The position numbers and the translations under genes are program-made. DNA of 64,000 nt from Maylandia zebra (lineage: Eukaryota > Chordata > Actinopteri > Cichliformes > Cichlidae). Under the pieces are notes generated by a model that searched no databases, was not told the origin of the DNA, and saw nothing but the letters and a program-made list of their open reading frames with translations. Shown here in pieces: positions 23,052 to 35,520 of the stretch (the first letter of the stretch is position 1; every line of letters begins with the position of its first letter). The stretch lies in NCBI RefSeq assembly GCF_041146795.1, contig NC_135170.1, forward strand, positions 27,708,033 through 27,772,032, written 5' to 3'.

Positions 23052-24030
23052 GCTAATATAATTTTAAATATAACGGGCTATATTTAAGTACTCAATGACT
23101 GTCTGAAATGTAGAATCCATAGACTTGACTAAATGCTGCATTTACTTCCTTGAGATGCTCTGCTAGGCCTTTACTCCAGCCTCCTGCAGTTGCTGCTTGT
23201 TTGTTGCTCTCTCTGCCTTTGTCTTTGGTTTTGTCTTCAGTACATGAGAACAATGTGATATTGAGTTCAGACCAAGTGACTGGCTTGACTATTGAAGAAT
23301 ATCCTGTTTCTCTGTCCTTAGAAACTCTTGGGTTGCTTACGCGATATGTAAGTATAGTCTTTTATAATTAAGAATTTGATTGCACGACCTGTTCCCATGA
23401 ACAGATGCCAAGTACCTTTTATCTGCTTGTAATGGAATTACAAAGTACCAGGTCTCATTTGTCAGTCAAATATCAAAACCTTTTTGAAAAATATGTATTT
23501 AAATTCTTAAACATTCAATACAATACTTTCATCAATGCATTATTTGAAATAGATGAAAATATGCACACCTCGATTGTTTCATTTAAAATTTGCCGTGGTG
23601 ATGTAAACAACATGTCCAAATATTTATGGACCTTTTATCTATATAGGAAAGAGGGTGGATTCTGAATACATTTTGTAACAAATTGAATTTAATTCTGTCT
23701 CAGAGCTGATCACAGTGCTATGTGACCAACATGTGTTTCATTGAGAATTATTGAGCAGATATGGGGTACAGAATTTCAAATTTCATAATGTTGAACTGCT
23801 ATTTTAGTTTATAAATGACAAAAAAACATATTTTTTTAGTTATCAAGCTCAAGCCAAGTATTATTTGTACAGTATTTTCAATGTATGACAAGACATTAAT
23901 GCAAGTATTCAACATCCTGGATTACAGTGGCTAATTTTCTAGCTATATACTGTTTGAAAAATAATGAAAAAGGTCCCAAATGCAATTACTCTCACAAAAG
24001 TTAACGTTTAAAAGTAATTAATACTACAAA
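23052..24030. other. Intergenic non-coding DNA
   Basis: Two short frames (23150-23371 and 23405-23665) have no recognisable features. The first begins with a hydrophobic Leu-rich stretch but has no homology I can name. Confidence 0.4.
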
Positions 24031-24102
24031 AGGCACGGACGGGGTTCGAACCCGCGATCTTCGGTTTACGAGACCGACGCCTTACCACTTGGCCACCGCG
24101 CC
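24031..24102 (-). tRNA. tRNA-Thr (anticodon CGT)
   Basis: Read on the minus strand, 72 bases fold as a cloverleaf. The acceptor stem pairs GGCGCGG with CCGUGCC, with one G-U pair. The D arm carries the A-box GTGGCCAAGTGG and the anticodon stem is TCGGT/ACCGA. The loop CTCGTAA gives anticodon CGT, which reads the Thr codon ACG. The T arm GCGGG-TTCGAAC-CCCGT carries the B-box, with one G-U at its base where the form I recall has A-U. CCA is not encoded, as expected in eukaryotes. A short T-run follows the 3' end and can serve as the polymerase III terminator. There is no intron. Confidence 0.93.
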
Positions 24103-24619
24103 TGCGCTGTGTTCGTCATCAAGATATCATTTAATAGTTATAAGAATAGCTGTATTTTCATTGTGAGTTTATATTCCATGACTTATTGTGGAGAGCTGCT
24201 ACTTCAGGTCTTTTTCCCACGAGACAGGCGCCATTATGCTGCTGAGATAAAACATGCAATCGGTACAAATGTATTGTCGACATTTGGCCACAAGAGGGCA
24301 CTGTTCTCTACTCCATGAAAACAAGATCGGTTTGTAATCTTTGGCAGGCAGAGGTCTCTGCTCTCCTATGACTAGTGTTAGCAACAGAGAGCTACACAGA
24401 AGGTAGGTTTGCTGTTGTTGTTACTCTTTGTTACTCTTTGTTTCTGTTGAAAGCTACTAGAATTGGTGATGTTGCTACACTCTGCAAAACTAAAACAGTA
24501 CACAATGTAGAATTGAACTAATTTAAGCAATGGGGTCAAGCAAAAGTAAAGATGATGTTACCTGAAGGTTTACCCTTCTTATATATAAATAATTATCTTA
24601 TTGATAAAGTTATTTTTCT

Positions 24620-24662
24620 TAAAACAAACAAACAAACAAACAAACAAACAAACAAACAAAAA
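24620..24662 (+). repeat. (AAAC)n microsatellite
   Basis: About ten uninterrupted AAAC units. Confidence 0.95.
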
Positions 24663-27600
24663 ACTGTTATCAAACAATGTATAAAGTGTAAGTGATTGAA
24701 ATAATGTCTGCAAGCTCAGGAACTCAAAAACATTGTATTTCCCAGCTTGGCCTAACAGTGGTGCTACAGAAAATGTATGATCAGAACAAATCTAAATCGA
24801 ATCCAATTTTGTGCAGTCCTATTGTTTTAGTCAGTATGGAATTGACAGAGATGGACATGAATGAGAAGTAGCTACAAAAACCAGTGAGCTGCTTGCAATT
24901 CGTTGCTAAGGAATACAAGGAATACAATATGCATGAAATCAGACTGCAGCTTTCCACAGTATTTCTTTGCAAAACATCAAAGATGAATGCTTGGCCGAGC
25001 TGCTTTTTATATTTTATTTTATCAGATATGCTAGAGGCTGTTTGAAAAATGAATAAGACTCATTTCCAGTGGGAGTGTGTTAGCAGTGGAAACTGCAGAT
25101 GTAGAGTACTCACCTTGACCTGCTTATAGCACATACAGCACTACAGACTGAAAATTGGCTTTCTGTGGAATAAAAACACACAGGTAAATTGAATTCAGAG
25201 TGCCTTGAAACGTGCCAGTTTCTTTCTGTGCTTTAGTAGACCAAAGCAGCAAACTTTCATCTAAAATAAATAGCAAAGTACTTAAAAACAAGAGTGTTAC
25301 ATTTATTAATATACTAATATATTTTTTCAGACTGTGAGATTTTTTTAAGTTTCTCAAGTATTTAACAAAGGTGACTGTTGAACTACAGTTCCCATCTAGG
25401 GAATTATGTGATTTGATTTGGATTGCATGCTCTTAAGATGAACTTTTATTGAGCAGACTGTAACTGTCTTACGGGCAGGTTTCTACAATAAAACCAGATA
25501 AGTATCCAGCATTGAATCAAAAGGATTTCAAACTGCTCAAAGGGCCTGTGGTTTATTTTATAGCTCATAGATGATTTTTTCCCTGGTCTTCTTTTTCAAA
25601 TCATAAACCCCTGCAACATTACAACCTGAGAAATAGAATATTTTCCAGTGTAAGATTACAGTGTGCATTCTTCTTTATGAAGGAAACACCAAGCATCTTA
25701 CTCCCTGAGAGAATAAGTAGTATCACTGTAGCAGTCTGTTTAATTATTTATTGGTCTGTTGCTGTGAGAAATCCTATTTTGCTATGCTGCCTGTGAATGA
25801 ATACTCTTTTGCCCTGAAACTATGAGAATATTTATTTATTTATTTATTTTTTGTGGTAAACAGACAAGATTTTTTTTTCCTCTAGACTGAAGCACATTTG
25901 CTTTGTCTGAGTTCTGGTAACTGACAGTAAGTGGACAATAAATAAATATAAAAATAAATAGTCTGCACTAACCTTCTGGTTGTTTTTCTATTTTACATCT
26001 TTAAGCATTTTTATGGCAGTCACGCTAGACTGGTTTTGATAAAAAGTTGTTCATTTCATAAAAAAATAATTCCCTGTATATTCTTTCATATTGCAGAGAT
26101 CACAAGTGCTAACCATGTATGCACTATGTTTAAAGTTTGCACTTGTACTTTAGCAGAAAGTATGGAATAAAAGAAAGCCAACAAATTGACAAATTCGACC
26201 GAACCAGAAAGTTATCATTCTTGTTTTGATTTGATCGATATAGTTATTAACCTTTTTTTTTGTTGTGGCAGAAAAGCTAATCAATTGCCTTTGGTGCCTT
26301 TAAAATTAGTTTTATAGAATTAGTTTGAAGTCAATGTAAAAGTGCCTCTAGATGGTGATGGCTATTATTGCAAAAAGACTCCTGATCCTGTAGAATTTTA
26401 TCAGAAAATATTTTTTTCTGTTTGGCCCGTTAAACACTTCCCTGCTGTGTTTATGCACTCAGTAACTTATTTTGTGTCACACTAAATAAAAACCTAAATC
26501 TATTTTGGAAATTTTGGTCATGCCGTGGCATTTTCTCCCCACTCTCTGGCTAAGGACTTGTTACTAACAAGCTATGGCCAATGAGCCAATGAGCAAGTGA
26601 TGTTTCAGACACGCCTGTTCTTATCACATCTGTTTTCCTGGAAAGGCTGATCTCAAGGCTTCAAAATGGGACTTCACAAACCAATGGGTGACATCTCTGT
26701 AGCTATTTCTATCTTTTATAGTTCCTTAAAAAGGGCTACGTCAACACGAGTTATTTTAAAGAAAGGATTTTCTGTTTTCATTTCATCCATGAAAAATGCA
26801 AAGGAAGTGCTGTCAAGAACATCGTAGCACATCAGGTGGTCAACTGTAGAAAAGTGCTGTCGAGAATACTGTGCACAGTCTGAAGTTAAAAATTAGATAA
26901 AAGCATGCACAGTCAAAGCTGATGTTGACTCTTATTTTCCTTGTCCATGCATAAAACGCTTAGAGATGTTTTCCTTAATAACCATGTACATGCAGAGCAT
27001 GCACATTAGCACCACCATCACGATAACAGACCTTCATTAATCCCTGAGGGCTTCTACTAAATGCTGTCAATACATTGCTCCTTTGACTTATCAGTAATTG
27101 CAACCATCTTTGGCTGCGTGTTGATACTTTGTAGCTGCTTCCCATCACTGGGGGTCACTGTCACAAGCAAGTGGCCATGGAGAAGAGCAAAGTTATACAA
27201 AAAGCTGATGTGAAATGAAGTGTTAAAAAGAAGGAAAAGCATCCACTGTAGCAACCAACTGTGCTTTTTGCTTTTTTGTGTTTCCACTGTTTGTGGTGAA
27301 CTCTTCTATTCCTCCCATTTCTGTTATGGCCCAATTTTCAGTCAGTCAGCGCACGTTCATTGACTGAGCTTCATACTGTTAGTTCCTTGGAGAGCTGGAT
27401 GCAAGCGTGTTTGCGTAAGTTGCGTAAGTCCCTCTGCATAGGCAAATACTTATGGAAATGAAGATACATGCAGAACCATAAAATAAACTTTAGAAGTGCA
27501 GAAGTATGTTAGATTACCTCAATAAAGATAATTGTTTCCTCCGTTTTTTGTAGAAAATCACATAAAAAGAGCACTAACCTCTGTTAAAGCAATACACAGT

Positions 27601-28398
27601 AAAGTTACTTGGACAGCTAAGCGGTTGGAATTTTGTTGAGAAAAAGAACAAAGTAACAAAGTGATAGTAATTTTGACAGATTTGCACAAATATGTTTTTT
27701 GTTTTTTTTAAATAGAGCAACCTAAATGTAAGTTTTAAGCGTAGATAGTGTAAATTAAATGTGATGAAGTGGCAGCCAACGCTGCAGGTCTCTGCTGGTG
27801 TAGTTTGAAGGGAAAATTGGTCATTGTGCGAAGGGTATGCCGGATTTGACCCTGGTCGCAAACAGACATGCAAGTGTGAAATCCACTTGAAAGGTAAGCA
27901 ACTGATTAAGCTGCATGACAAAGGGAATATCATCTCTCTTTCTCTCTCCAAATATTCTGTTCACCCACATCTCTTCTCTTTTCTTTGCATTCATTTGCTT
28001 ATTAACGGGGCTGTTTCCACCGCCTTACACAGCACATACGTGTAAGTTTAAATAACAAATCCTCTCATGGCTGAAAAGCCTGCAAGACGTCTAAGAAACA
28101 ATTCAATTTGACTGAATACTTATATTTCTCCCTCTCTTTCACTCTTTTCCTTACTCCCTCTCTCTCTTTTTAAAATTTGTACAAGCAATTAGGTGCACGT
28201 CCTCATGCCTGTTGGGTCTGTTACCATAGCTACAATACCATTGTGCATGCAATCATCTGGTCCTTGTTTCCTCCAATAGGGTCGCACGGCTAAAGCTGTA
28301 ATATAAAGTAAAGATGCTCATCTTTCAGCAACACACTAGTAAGAATCATTATGAGCAGAAAGTATTGTAGAGTGGCAGACAGGGGACTGCGCCCAGTC
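24663..28398. other. Intergenic non-coding DNA
   Basis: AT-rich with TTTA-type simple repeats near 25830-25850. A cysteine-containing fragment ending at a consensus GTAAGC donor (donor at 27894) was seen, but it lacks a credible acceptor. A 125-codon minus-strand frame at 27574-27951 overlaps it and is not recognisable. Confidence 0.4.
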
Positions 28399-28449
28399 AT
28401 GGCGGACAACAGAAATAAGATCCGACGAGCCAAACAGCAGGAGAGAAAG
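28399..28449 (+). CDS. Exon-like segment, unidentified
   Basis: It starts at an ATG in the context GTCATGG and encodes 17 codons of a basic, hydrophilic peptide (MADNRNKIRRAKQQERK). It ends exactly at an AAG|GTGAGA donor in phase 0. The frame is open upstream to at least 28351. The phase matches the exon-like segment at 31970-32155. I recognise no family; it could be a chance match. Confidence 0.2.
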
Positions 28450-29261
28450 GTGAGAGCATCTACCATTTTGAAATTCAACTCCTTTCATTGTTCATTCAAA
28501 GAGTTTGGTGCAACAACAGTGACAGTAAACAATATACGGCTTTGCATTCAAGCTTTGAAAGCCAAAAAGGAGCAAAAAAGAAATGTCACTTTAAATGAAA
28601 TGCATTAGCTGGACGAAAGCTGGCAGATACAGTCTTTAGACTTATAATTGTGTCCGAAGGTTCTTAAGTCAAACTGAGCTTCAGTTGGTGAGATCAAAGA
28701 ATTTCAGCTGAGCTTTGCTTTAAAGGAACGATGTTCTTTGTACATTTCATATGACGGAATAGCTGAAAATAAGGGGAAGAGACCCAAAACATTAAAACAG
28801 ATTTGAGGCTTAAACGATCTGAATCCTGAATAAAAATACATGAATTTAATTGTAGTTACACAGATGTGGCCTAAATCAAAGAGAACCCCAAAACACATCA
28901 ATCAGAACATCCAAAGAAAAGATGCATTCAGGACCAATCATGGAGGAGCTTTGAGGCCAGGCTTGTTGAAATCAAAGGCCTGAGAGCAGAAATATGTTAC
29001 GCGAGCTATCCATATAAGTCAGAGAAAAATAAATGCGGTCAGTTCAACTGCAGCTTGGAAAAGGACAACAGCCAATGCAGCATGTTCAAGCTGCTCCCCT
29101 ACTGGGCGGCCCATGAGCCTGTCGATATGGTGGTTTGATGTTGGATGGAAAATAAGAACCCCCCCACAACAAACAGAGGGCTGGAACAGAGAGACTGGAA
29201 CAGAGAAAGAGAGGGTAGAAAGGGAAGAACCATCGACAGATGGACTCTGTTGTGATTAAAG

Positions 29262-29369
29262 ATGGCGGCTGTCTTTACTGCAGACTATGAAGGACTATAC
29301 TCGATGCCTAGAAAAGCGGTGGGAGTAGTCTGCGATTCAGCACAACAAAACCAAGAAGCACACAGTAAG
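29262..29369 (+). CDS. Exon-like segment with strong start context, unidentified
   Basis: The ATG lies in AAGATGGCGGCTG. This is both a strong translation context and a match to the YY1 motif found just downstream of some promoters. It opens 36 codons ending at an AAG|GTAAAC donor in phase 0. Phase 0 again fits the segment at 31970-32155. The peptide begins MAAVFTADYEGLYSMPRKAV and is not recognised. It is an alternative to the 28399 start rather than an addition. Confidence 0.2.
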
Positions 29370-31103
29370 GTAAACCAGCAGGTCTAATGTTTGCTTTGGA
29401 ATCTGTGAGGATGAAAATTGGTGTTACGTTCCTTTGTCTTGTGTATCGTTCCCTTACGTCTGTTACCGTCTTTCATGTCTGTGCCGTACTGTTTTGTTGT
29501 GTCAGCCCTCTCATCAAAAGCAAAGCACATCATCTGATTTGACCAGTGAGTGTGTATCGGATGACCAGACAAGTGAAGACCACGATAGATTGAACACTTA
29601 AATTAATTTGGATTTCTTCCAGCCGGCTGATGTCTGGCAATGTATTTTCGCCATTTGGTACATGGTTCTGCATGTATGTCTTTGGTATTATATCACCATG
29701 GGAAATGTAGGCCTTTTAATAAGCTTTATTTTCCCTTTTTCTGGGAATATGGTGCTCTGCAAGCTATAATATCCTGCAAAATAAACTCAAGTCTGCAAAT
29801 TGCTCAATCCTCTGTGGCTAATCCATTCCAAGACTTGTTAGTCATGATCTATTCAGCCTGGACAAAGGATATCAGCAGGACATCAGAATACATTTTCTGA
29901 CAGTCTTTTGATATTACTCTTTGGATCATTTCCAGAACTTAAAACAAATACAGAAAAGCTTTAATATTCGTTCGTCATATCAACGGTTTTGAATGTTTTT
30001 AGTCCATAAGCCCCGCGATTGCTTTACATTATAGTTTTGAGAGCTTTGAAAGATGCATTGTCCTCTTCGTTGTTTCTTTTATACTTCTTAACTTTTGGCA
30101 AACTCTTTGAAGACAGCCAGCTTGAAAAATCTTTATTGTGTGCACTGAAAATGGGAGCTTCCATTTAAATATCTTAATGTGGCTTTGTTCATCAGAGAGT
30201 CTTCAGCAGAGATAAGCCTGTTTCAGCCAAAGCCTACAAAAGAGCCTAAATCCACACTGACAGGTGGAACAAAAGAATGCATAAAGAGCTGAACTGGGAG
30301 ACATGAAGTTGTCCTCTGGTAATGCTTAACTGCAGCAGTAATTTGAGAATATTTTAAAATATGAGAACAGTTTTTAAAAGGTAGCTTTGTAGGGTTGTGA
30401 AAAAAAAATCCCCCCTGCAAAGTACAGAATAGTGAATGTGCATTTTTAGAATTTAGTATGAAGGATGGGTGCATGCATAAAGGAATTAAGAATAAAATGT
30501 AAAATCTTCTCCTTAAAGGTTTTATACAAGTGTGTTTCCATAACAATTCTGACACAAAGTGCTTATTTTACAATAGGTTTGCTGATTTTAGTGAAAACTT
30601 GTTCACACTTCAGAGTTAGGCACAGAGAAGCCTCTTCTATTGTTCCTCTGTGCACTAAGCAGCTTGGCCGAGCCAGTTGCTTGAGGGTTATTTATTTGTA
30701 GTTAAAAAGAAAGGGAAGAACATTTTTTTTGTACAAATTTCACACCCAGCTGTTTCAAACTATCAAAGAGGTCCAGTTTGAAAAGCCTTCTGGTTACAGG
30801 ACTTCTTGAGCTTATGTTTTTAAACCTTTTCACTGTTGCAGTTATTTACAGTTTGTGGTGTTATGTTTTGGACAGCATGCCAAAAGAGGTCAAAGTGTGA
30901 ATTTGTCTTTTATGATAAAGCACACTTATTTTTAGGGACAGTTCTATGCAGAAAGGCACATTTTATTTCTTGTTAATTGCTGAAGTTAAAAGCAGATAAC
31001 TGACTTCTGGGAACCATCAAATCTGTTAATTTTGGGGACTTTAACCTCCTCTTATTTACTTTAACTGTAATATGAGAAATCTCTCTCTGATTACTCACAG
31101 ACA

Positions 31104-31339
31104 CCTCCTGTACAATCAGGAGTTGTGCAACCAAAACTGGCACACAGATACCTCTTGGGCATCTGAAGGTTCTTATCTATATCAGATGTAATGTTGTCAT
31201 CATATCATCTTAGCCTGTTACAAAGTTGCAAGACAATGTGACAACATCATTACATGTGGTATAGATAAGAACCTTTAGATGCTCATGAGGTATCTGTGTG
31301 CCAATTGTGGTTGCACAACTCCTGATTGTACAAGAGGAG
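31104..31339. repeat. MITE-like long inverted repeat
   Basis: Arms of about 95-100 bp (31104-31199 and about 31238-31339) pair with few mismatches and two small gaps. For example 'ggcacacagatacctc' in the left arm matches the reverse complement of 'gaggtatctgtgtgcc' in the right. The loop is about 38 bases. The transcript would form a long hairpin. No target duplication was established. Confidence 0.85.
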
Positions 31340-31624
31340 TTTGTACAAACGGGGAGATTTATTTACGGTAAGATTGTTATTCATCTTTGAACTAAAGGTG
31401 GCAGCAGGGCTAAGGTTAGAGAGGATGCTATATTGTGCATGGTTTGCCTGCTTCTTGATTCTTTGACCTACTCCTGTACTTTCCTCAGTGTCAACTTGTG
31501 TCAGTGGTTTTTGTAGTGCAACAGATCCTACTTGGGTGGTGACTAAGAAAACATCTCAAATTATCTCAGGAGGGACTGAATGACTCTTCTCTCCAATCAT
31601 TAAACTGTAAAAAGTTGAGCTTTT

Positions 31625-31715
31625 TAATTCAATTCAGTTTTATTTATAGGGCACCAAATCACAACGCCTCAAGGCACTTTATAATCTAAAGTAAAGACCC
31701 TACAATTTTATAGTT
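31625..31715. repeat. Short teleost interspersed repeat fragment
   Basis: The phrases 'aattcagttttatttatag', 'caccaaatcacaac' and 'gcctcaaggcactttata' belong to a very common teleost repeat. Only a fragment of about 90 bp is present. Confidence 0.6.
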
Positions 31716-31969
31716 TTTTACAATTTTAAACTATCGGTGTAATGGACTGGGTCATTGTGTTGGGCATGAGGCCACCCTACCCTAGTGTTAGGAGCTTTAG
31801 CTTTGTTTTTTCAAGAATATTTCGAATGTAGATCAGTAATGGTTTTGGTTTCAGATATATTGCAGCAGAAACATCTTCAAATGAAAATGTAACTGTTCCA
31901 TAATGTTGAACTCCTGCATTTTTTCAGTTATGTAGGAACTAGTCTTAACCAATATTTCTTTCTTTTCAG

Positions 31970-32155
31970 AAGCAAATGGATGGCAATGGCAAACCATTAT
32001 GGCGACATTCTGCTTCAGCCAGGACTTTCCATTTCACGGGGGTGAGAAGGGCTTTACCTTTGCAGAAGAAATGTGTGCTGAGTAACAATACAATGGAATC
32101 TTCAATAAAAGGATGCACTACTGGAGGATGCGTGAGGAAGTCAATCAAACTCAAG
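31970..32155 (+). CDS. Exon-like segment with strong splice sites, unidentified
   Basis: A strong acceptor (TTTCTTTCTTTTCAG) is followed by 62 open codons in phase 0 and an AAG|GTAATG donor. The predicted peptide is basic, with several Lys/Arg clusters and no known motif. An internal donor (GTGAGA at about 32041) would shorten it. Evidence is limited to splice consensus and an open frame. Confidence 0.25.
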
Positions 32156-33257
32156 GTAATGCAGGTGGATTTGCTTGCAGATCTGCCTTTTCTCCATCTG
32201 TGTGTTCACCAAATATAAACATGTAGACCCAGAAGCTGTTGACCCTTGGAGGAGAAAATTTCCAGTTAACACTACAAAGGAGTATACTACAAAAGAAGTT
32301 TGACATAGCAACACTTCCTTTGCGCTAGCTGGCTTGACTAAACCTGAAACTCTCAGTCAGTGATAAGGGGTATCTTTCAACTTTCTCCGTTAAACTTGGT
32401 TTTCTGGTTCAGGCTTTGTGTGTCCTGACATAAAAGGAGGCGTTTCACTCGCCATATGACTTTTCTTTTTCACAAAATGATTCCAATCGTAGACATTATC
32501 AGGTCATGATGATTCAAAAACAATCCGACAAAAAGTACAACACTACTGGAAATAAGCAAAGAGAGTAATGCTGCAACAAGAGCGTTAAAATAAAGATTTT
32601 GACTGGAGTTCATGTATTTATTTTAAAGCTGATTGCACTCTTGGTGCTGCTGGTTGTTTTTAATTGGATTTTTAATTGGAGCTTGGAAACTTTAGATTAG
32701 ATACAAGTAACATCACATGTTACTATTCCAAGTAGCCCACTAAAGGGGATATTAAAATAGCTTTAGTAATGTACGCCTTAGCAAGTTGCTCATGTAAAAC
32801 TCTGACTTTAAACTCATCATCGCTAACCCATTGATCTTGCTTCATAGTATACTCTCAAGTCTCCAAAAACAGGTACAAAACGCAAGAACCCATAACAAGG
32901 CAATGTGATAACAATAAAAAAAACCTAATAAAATATGCAATAAATAAATAAAATGGTATGCAAACCCTAGGATAAAATGATTAATTTGTCAGTTAAAATA
33001 AGCACATAAATATGTTCTTATGTGGGACGATTCCAGAGTCTGGTGGCAGAGAATGGTTGCCTTTAGATTATAGACAAGACGAAGAGAAATTGTTGGGATG
33101 ACCTTAAGGAGCAAAATATGGAATTAAAAAACCTGTAATATTTTTGTGCAGCTGATTCATGAAGGGCTTTAACAATTAAAATGTTTAAAATCAGTTCCTT
33201 ATTTCACAGCTGGCCAGTGAGTAAAAACAACAGTGATGCGTTGTCTTATAATACTAT
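32156..33257. other. Intergenic non-coding DNA
   Basis: No gene or clear repeat was recognised in this AT-rich stretch. Confidence 0.4.
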
Positions 33258-33650
33258 AAGACTATAATACTATAGCCTGGCCAATGCAAGATTTTTAAGG
33301 CCAATACTGATATATGGTCATTTACAAATATAATCAGCCATTTTTTTCCCTTTCAAACATAAACAGATTTGCCTATCATTTGATAGGAGTAGTTATTCAC
33401 GAGTCCTTATTAAGATAACATCACAATGCTTGATTATTGTCACAGCAAGCCATGGATTACTTGTGTACACTCTGTTTACGCTCTGCCCGACTCTGCTCGG
33501 ACAAACTGGTTGTTATGATTGGGATATTCCAAACAAGTGTTGCCAACTGGGAAGTTACACAGTGCCCCCTGGCTGACAGACTATGCAACATCTCCCATCT
33601 TATATTCATCGGCCATTACAAATTCTGATATCGATATGTCACGAATATGT
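33258..33650. repeat. Probable decayed DNA-transposon-derived repeat
   Basis: The pieces 'aatactgatatatggtcat' and 'atcggccattacaaattctg' resemble a diverged teleost repeat rich in ATCGGCC-type words. No transposase frame survives; the 63-codon frame inside it is not recognisable. Confidence 0.3.
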
Positions 33651-35220
33651 GCAGGGATTTACAGTTAACCAGCTGAGGAGTGACAAAGGTTTGGATAACT
33701 ATTTGTATTAGCACTTGTAGTTCGTAAGAAGCTGTTCTTCACAACATTACCTGTTTGATTGTTAAAAGCTAAGAATGAATCCATAAAAACATCAAGATTT
33801 AAACTACAGATCTACATATGTGACTAGAGGACCAAATTATTTTTGTTTCACTCAAAGAAAGTACCAGTTAAAAAATTGACAGTGCTGGAATTATTCTGAT
33901 TTGCTTTTGGAAGAAACAACAATAACACAGAGTAACTGATGCTATAAAGAGAGAACTGTCAGGGTACTTAAAATGCTTAAACTGCTTCTGCACAAAATCA
34001 ATTTTGCCTCGAGGAGGCTGCAGTGCATTGGGCCTTTTTCATGTTTTATGTTGCCCGCATAAATATTGTAAGAACTACAGTTCACACTTGAAAGGTTTCC
34101 AGGTTTGAGCCGGTGTTTGGAGTGATACGTTGAGACAAAGTGTGAAATGTTTGTGTTCTTGTTGTATACACCTGTATCCTGTTATCCTACTCTAGTTTTT
34201 TTTTTAATGATTTCATGTAATTACTTACTAATCAAAAACAATATGTTATTATAGTGTCCCACTAGCTTTACATCTTAGGCTCAGTAAAACAGTGTGACAG
34301 CTGAGGAATTCAAATGACACAATCAGTCAGCAGCTGCACATTGGCTATTGCAAACTGCTTATTATATTTGTTAATTCATGCATTTCAGTTTTCTTCATAA
34401 AGACACTTGAACAAGATCTCTTTATCCCAGTTGCTTTAAAAATACTTGCAAAAATTGCATTTACACAGAAAATGTACCATATTTTTTTGTGTCATGAATA
34501 ATGAGGCCAGCCAGATTCATTGTTTTCACACTATTAGTATGTTAAAGTTTAGCTGATGGCCTCATCATTATGTGTTATGTACCGGTACGTTTGATGTCTG
34601 CTTTATCAGATGTTCTAGCGAAACTTCCTGGTGGTAAAAGTTTATGATAAAGGCCGCCTGAATGCAGCACATAACAGGAAGAGTAAACCTTTGCTGATTT
34701 TAACTGATCAAAGCGGCTCTTGTAGAATAATCAGTAAAGTCATCTGATGCAGTCTGTGGTTGGAATGAAACCTGTAGACTCTCTGACTCCGAAACAAGTG
34801 GTTGCCCAACCTGCTCTGAAGTGTAGTCTACTCTTGCTGATAAGTGCTACTCATTCCCTGAAGAAGTTCTTTAGTGTCTTTTGTGGATACATTCTGAGTC
34901 TGTGTCATGGTTTCTGCCTGGCAAGACACACTCTGACAAAATAAGGCTCCTCAAACCCATTAAGGTAAACATTTGAGCATTTTTGAATCTTTATATATAC
35001 CAGGGATTAAAAATCAGGGCAACGCTGACATCACAGGTTATCATACTGGCTGTAGATCTGATGTGAACAACAAAAAAACGGCTTTTCAGCTTAATGTGCA
35101 CAGTGATGCTGATGTGTGTAGCAGTTAATCAGTCGTATTGCACTGCGGTTTTATTTTAGGTTGACTTTTTAAATGTGTTGTTATGTCGTATTTCTGTGCA
35201 TTATGCATGAATTTTCATGT
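33651..35220. other. Intergenic DNA upstream of axin1
   Basis: No gene recognised. A palindrome (ATGTACCGGTACGT region near 34577) and a 65-codon frame at 34747-34944 were noted without support for function. Confidence 0.4.
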
Positions 35221-35520
35221 ATTTCACCACTTGAAAGAGAGAGAGAGGGGAGGAGGAGGCGGGTGGAGAGGAAAAATCGGTGTACCACATGTACCGAAGC
35301 TTAACACCGGCAGTTTGTGAAGTGAACAGGCGAGGCGCTGTGCATCATCTCCTGTAGCCTCAGCTCCATACAGACAGTGAGAGACAGCCATGGAGAGGCG
35401 GAGAGCGGGCTGCTTTCTTTGTTATTTTTAAACTCTTGCAATTCGCAACAATGACACTGTCGGCTGGGACTCGTGTCGGTCCGATAGCCCGATGCACTCG
35501 CAAGCAGAAAGATTTTCACC
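35221..35520 (+). promoter_or_regulatory. axin1: axin1 promoter region and non-coding first exon (approximate)
   Basis: Sequence becomes richer in G+C and CpG from about 35230, with GA-rich tracts (35235-35275) and no TATA box. A possible donor GTTAAGT lies at 35521. It would splice to the acceptor CCTCCTTGCAG at 37529-37539, just upstream of the coding start. Axin genes usually have a non-coding first exon followed by a large exon that holds the start codon and RGS domain. The transcription start is not determined. Confidence 0.45.

Noticed and set aside
27815-27893. Cys-containing stretch ending at a GTAAGC donor, slightly EGF-like
   Set aside because: No pyrimidine tract or acceptor gives an open frame, and its phase does not join the exon-like segments downstream.
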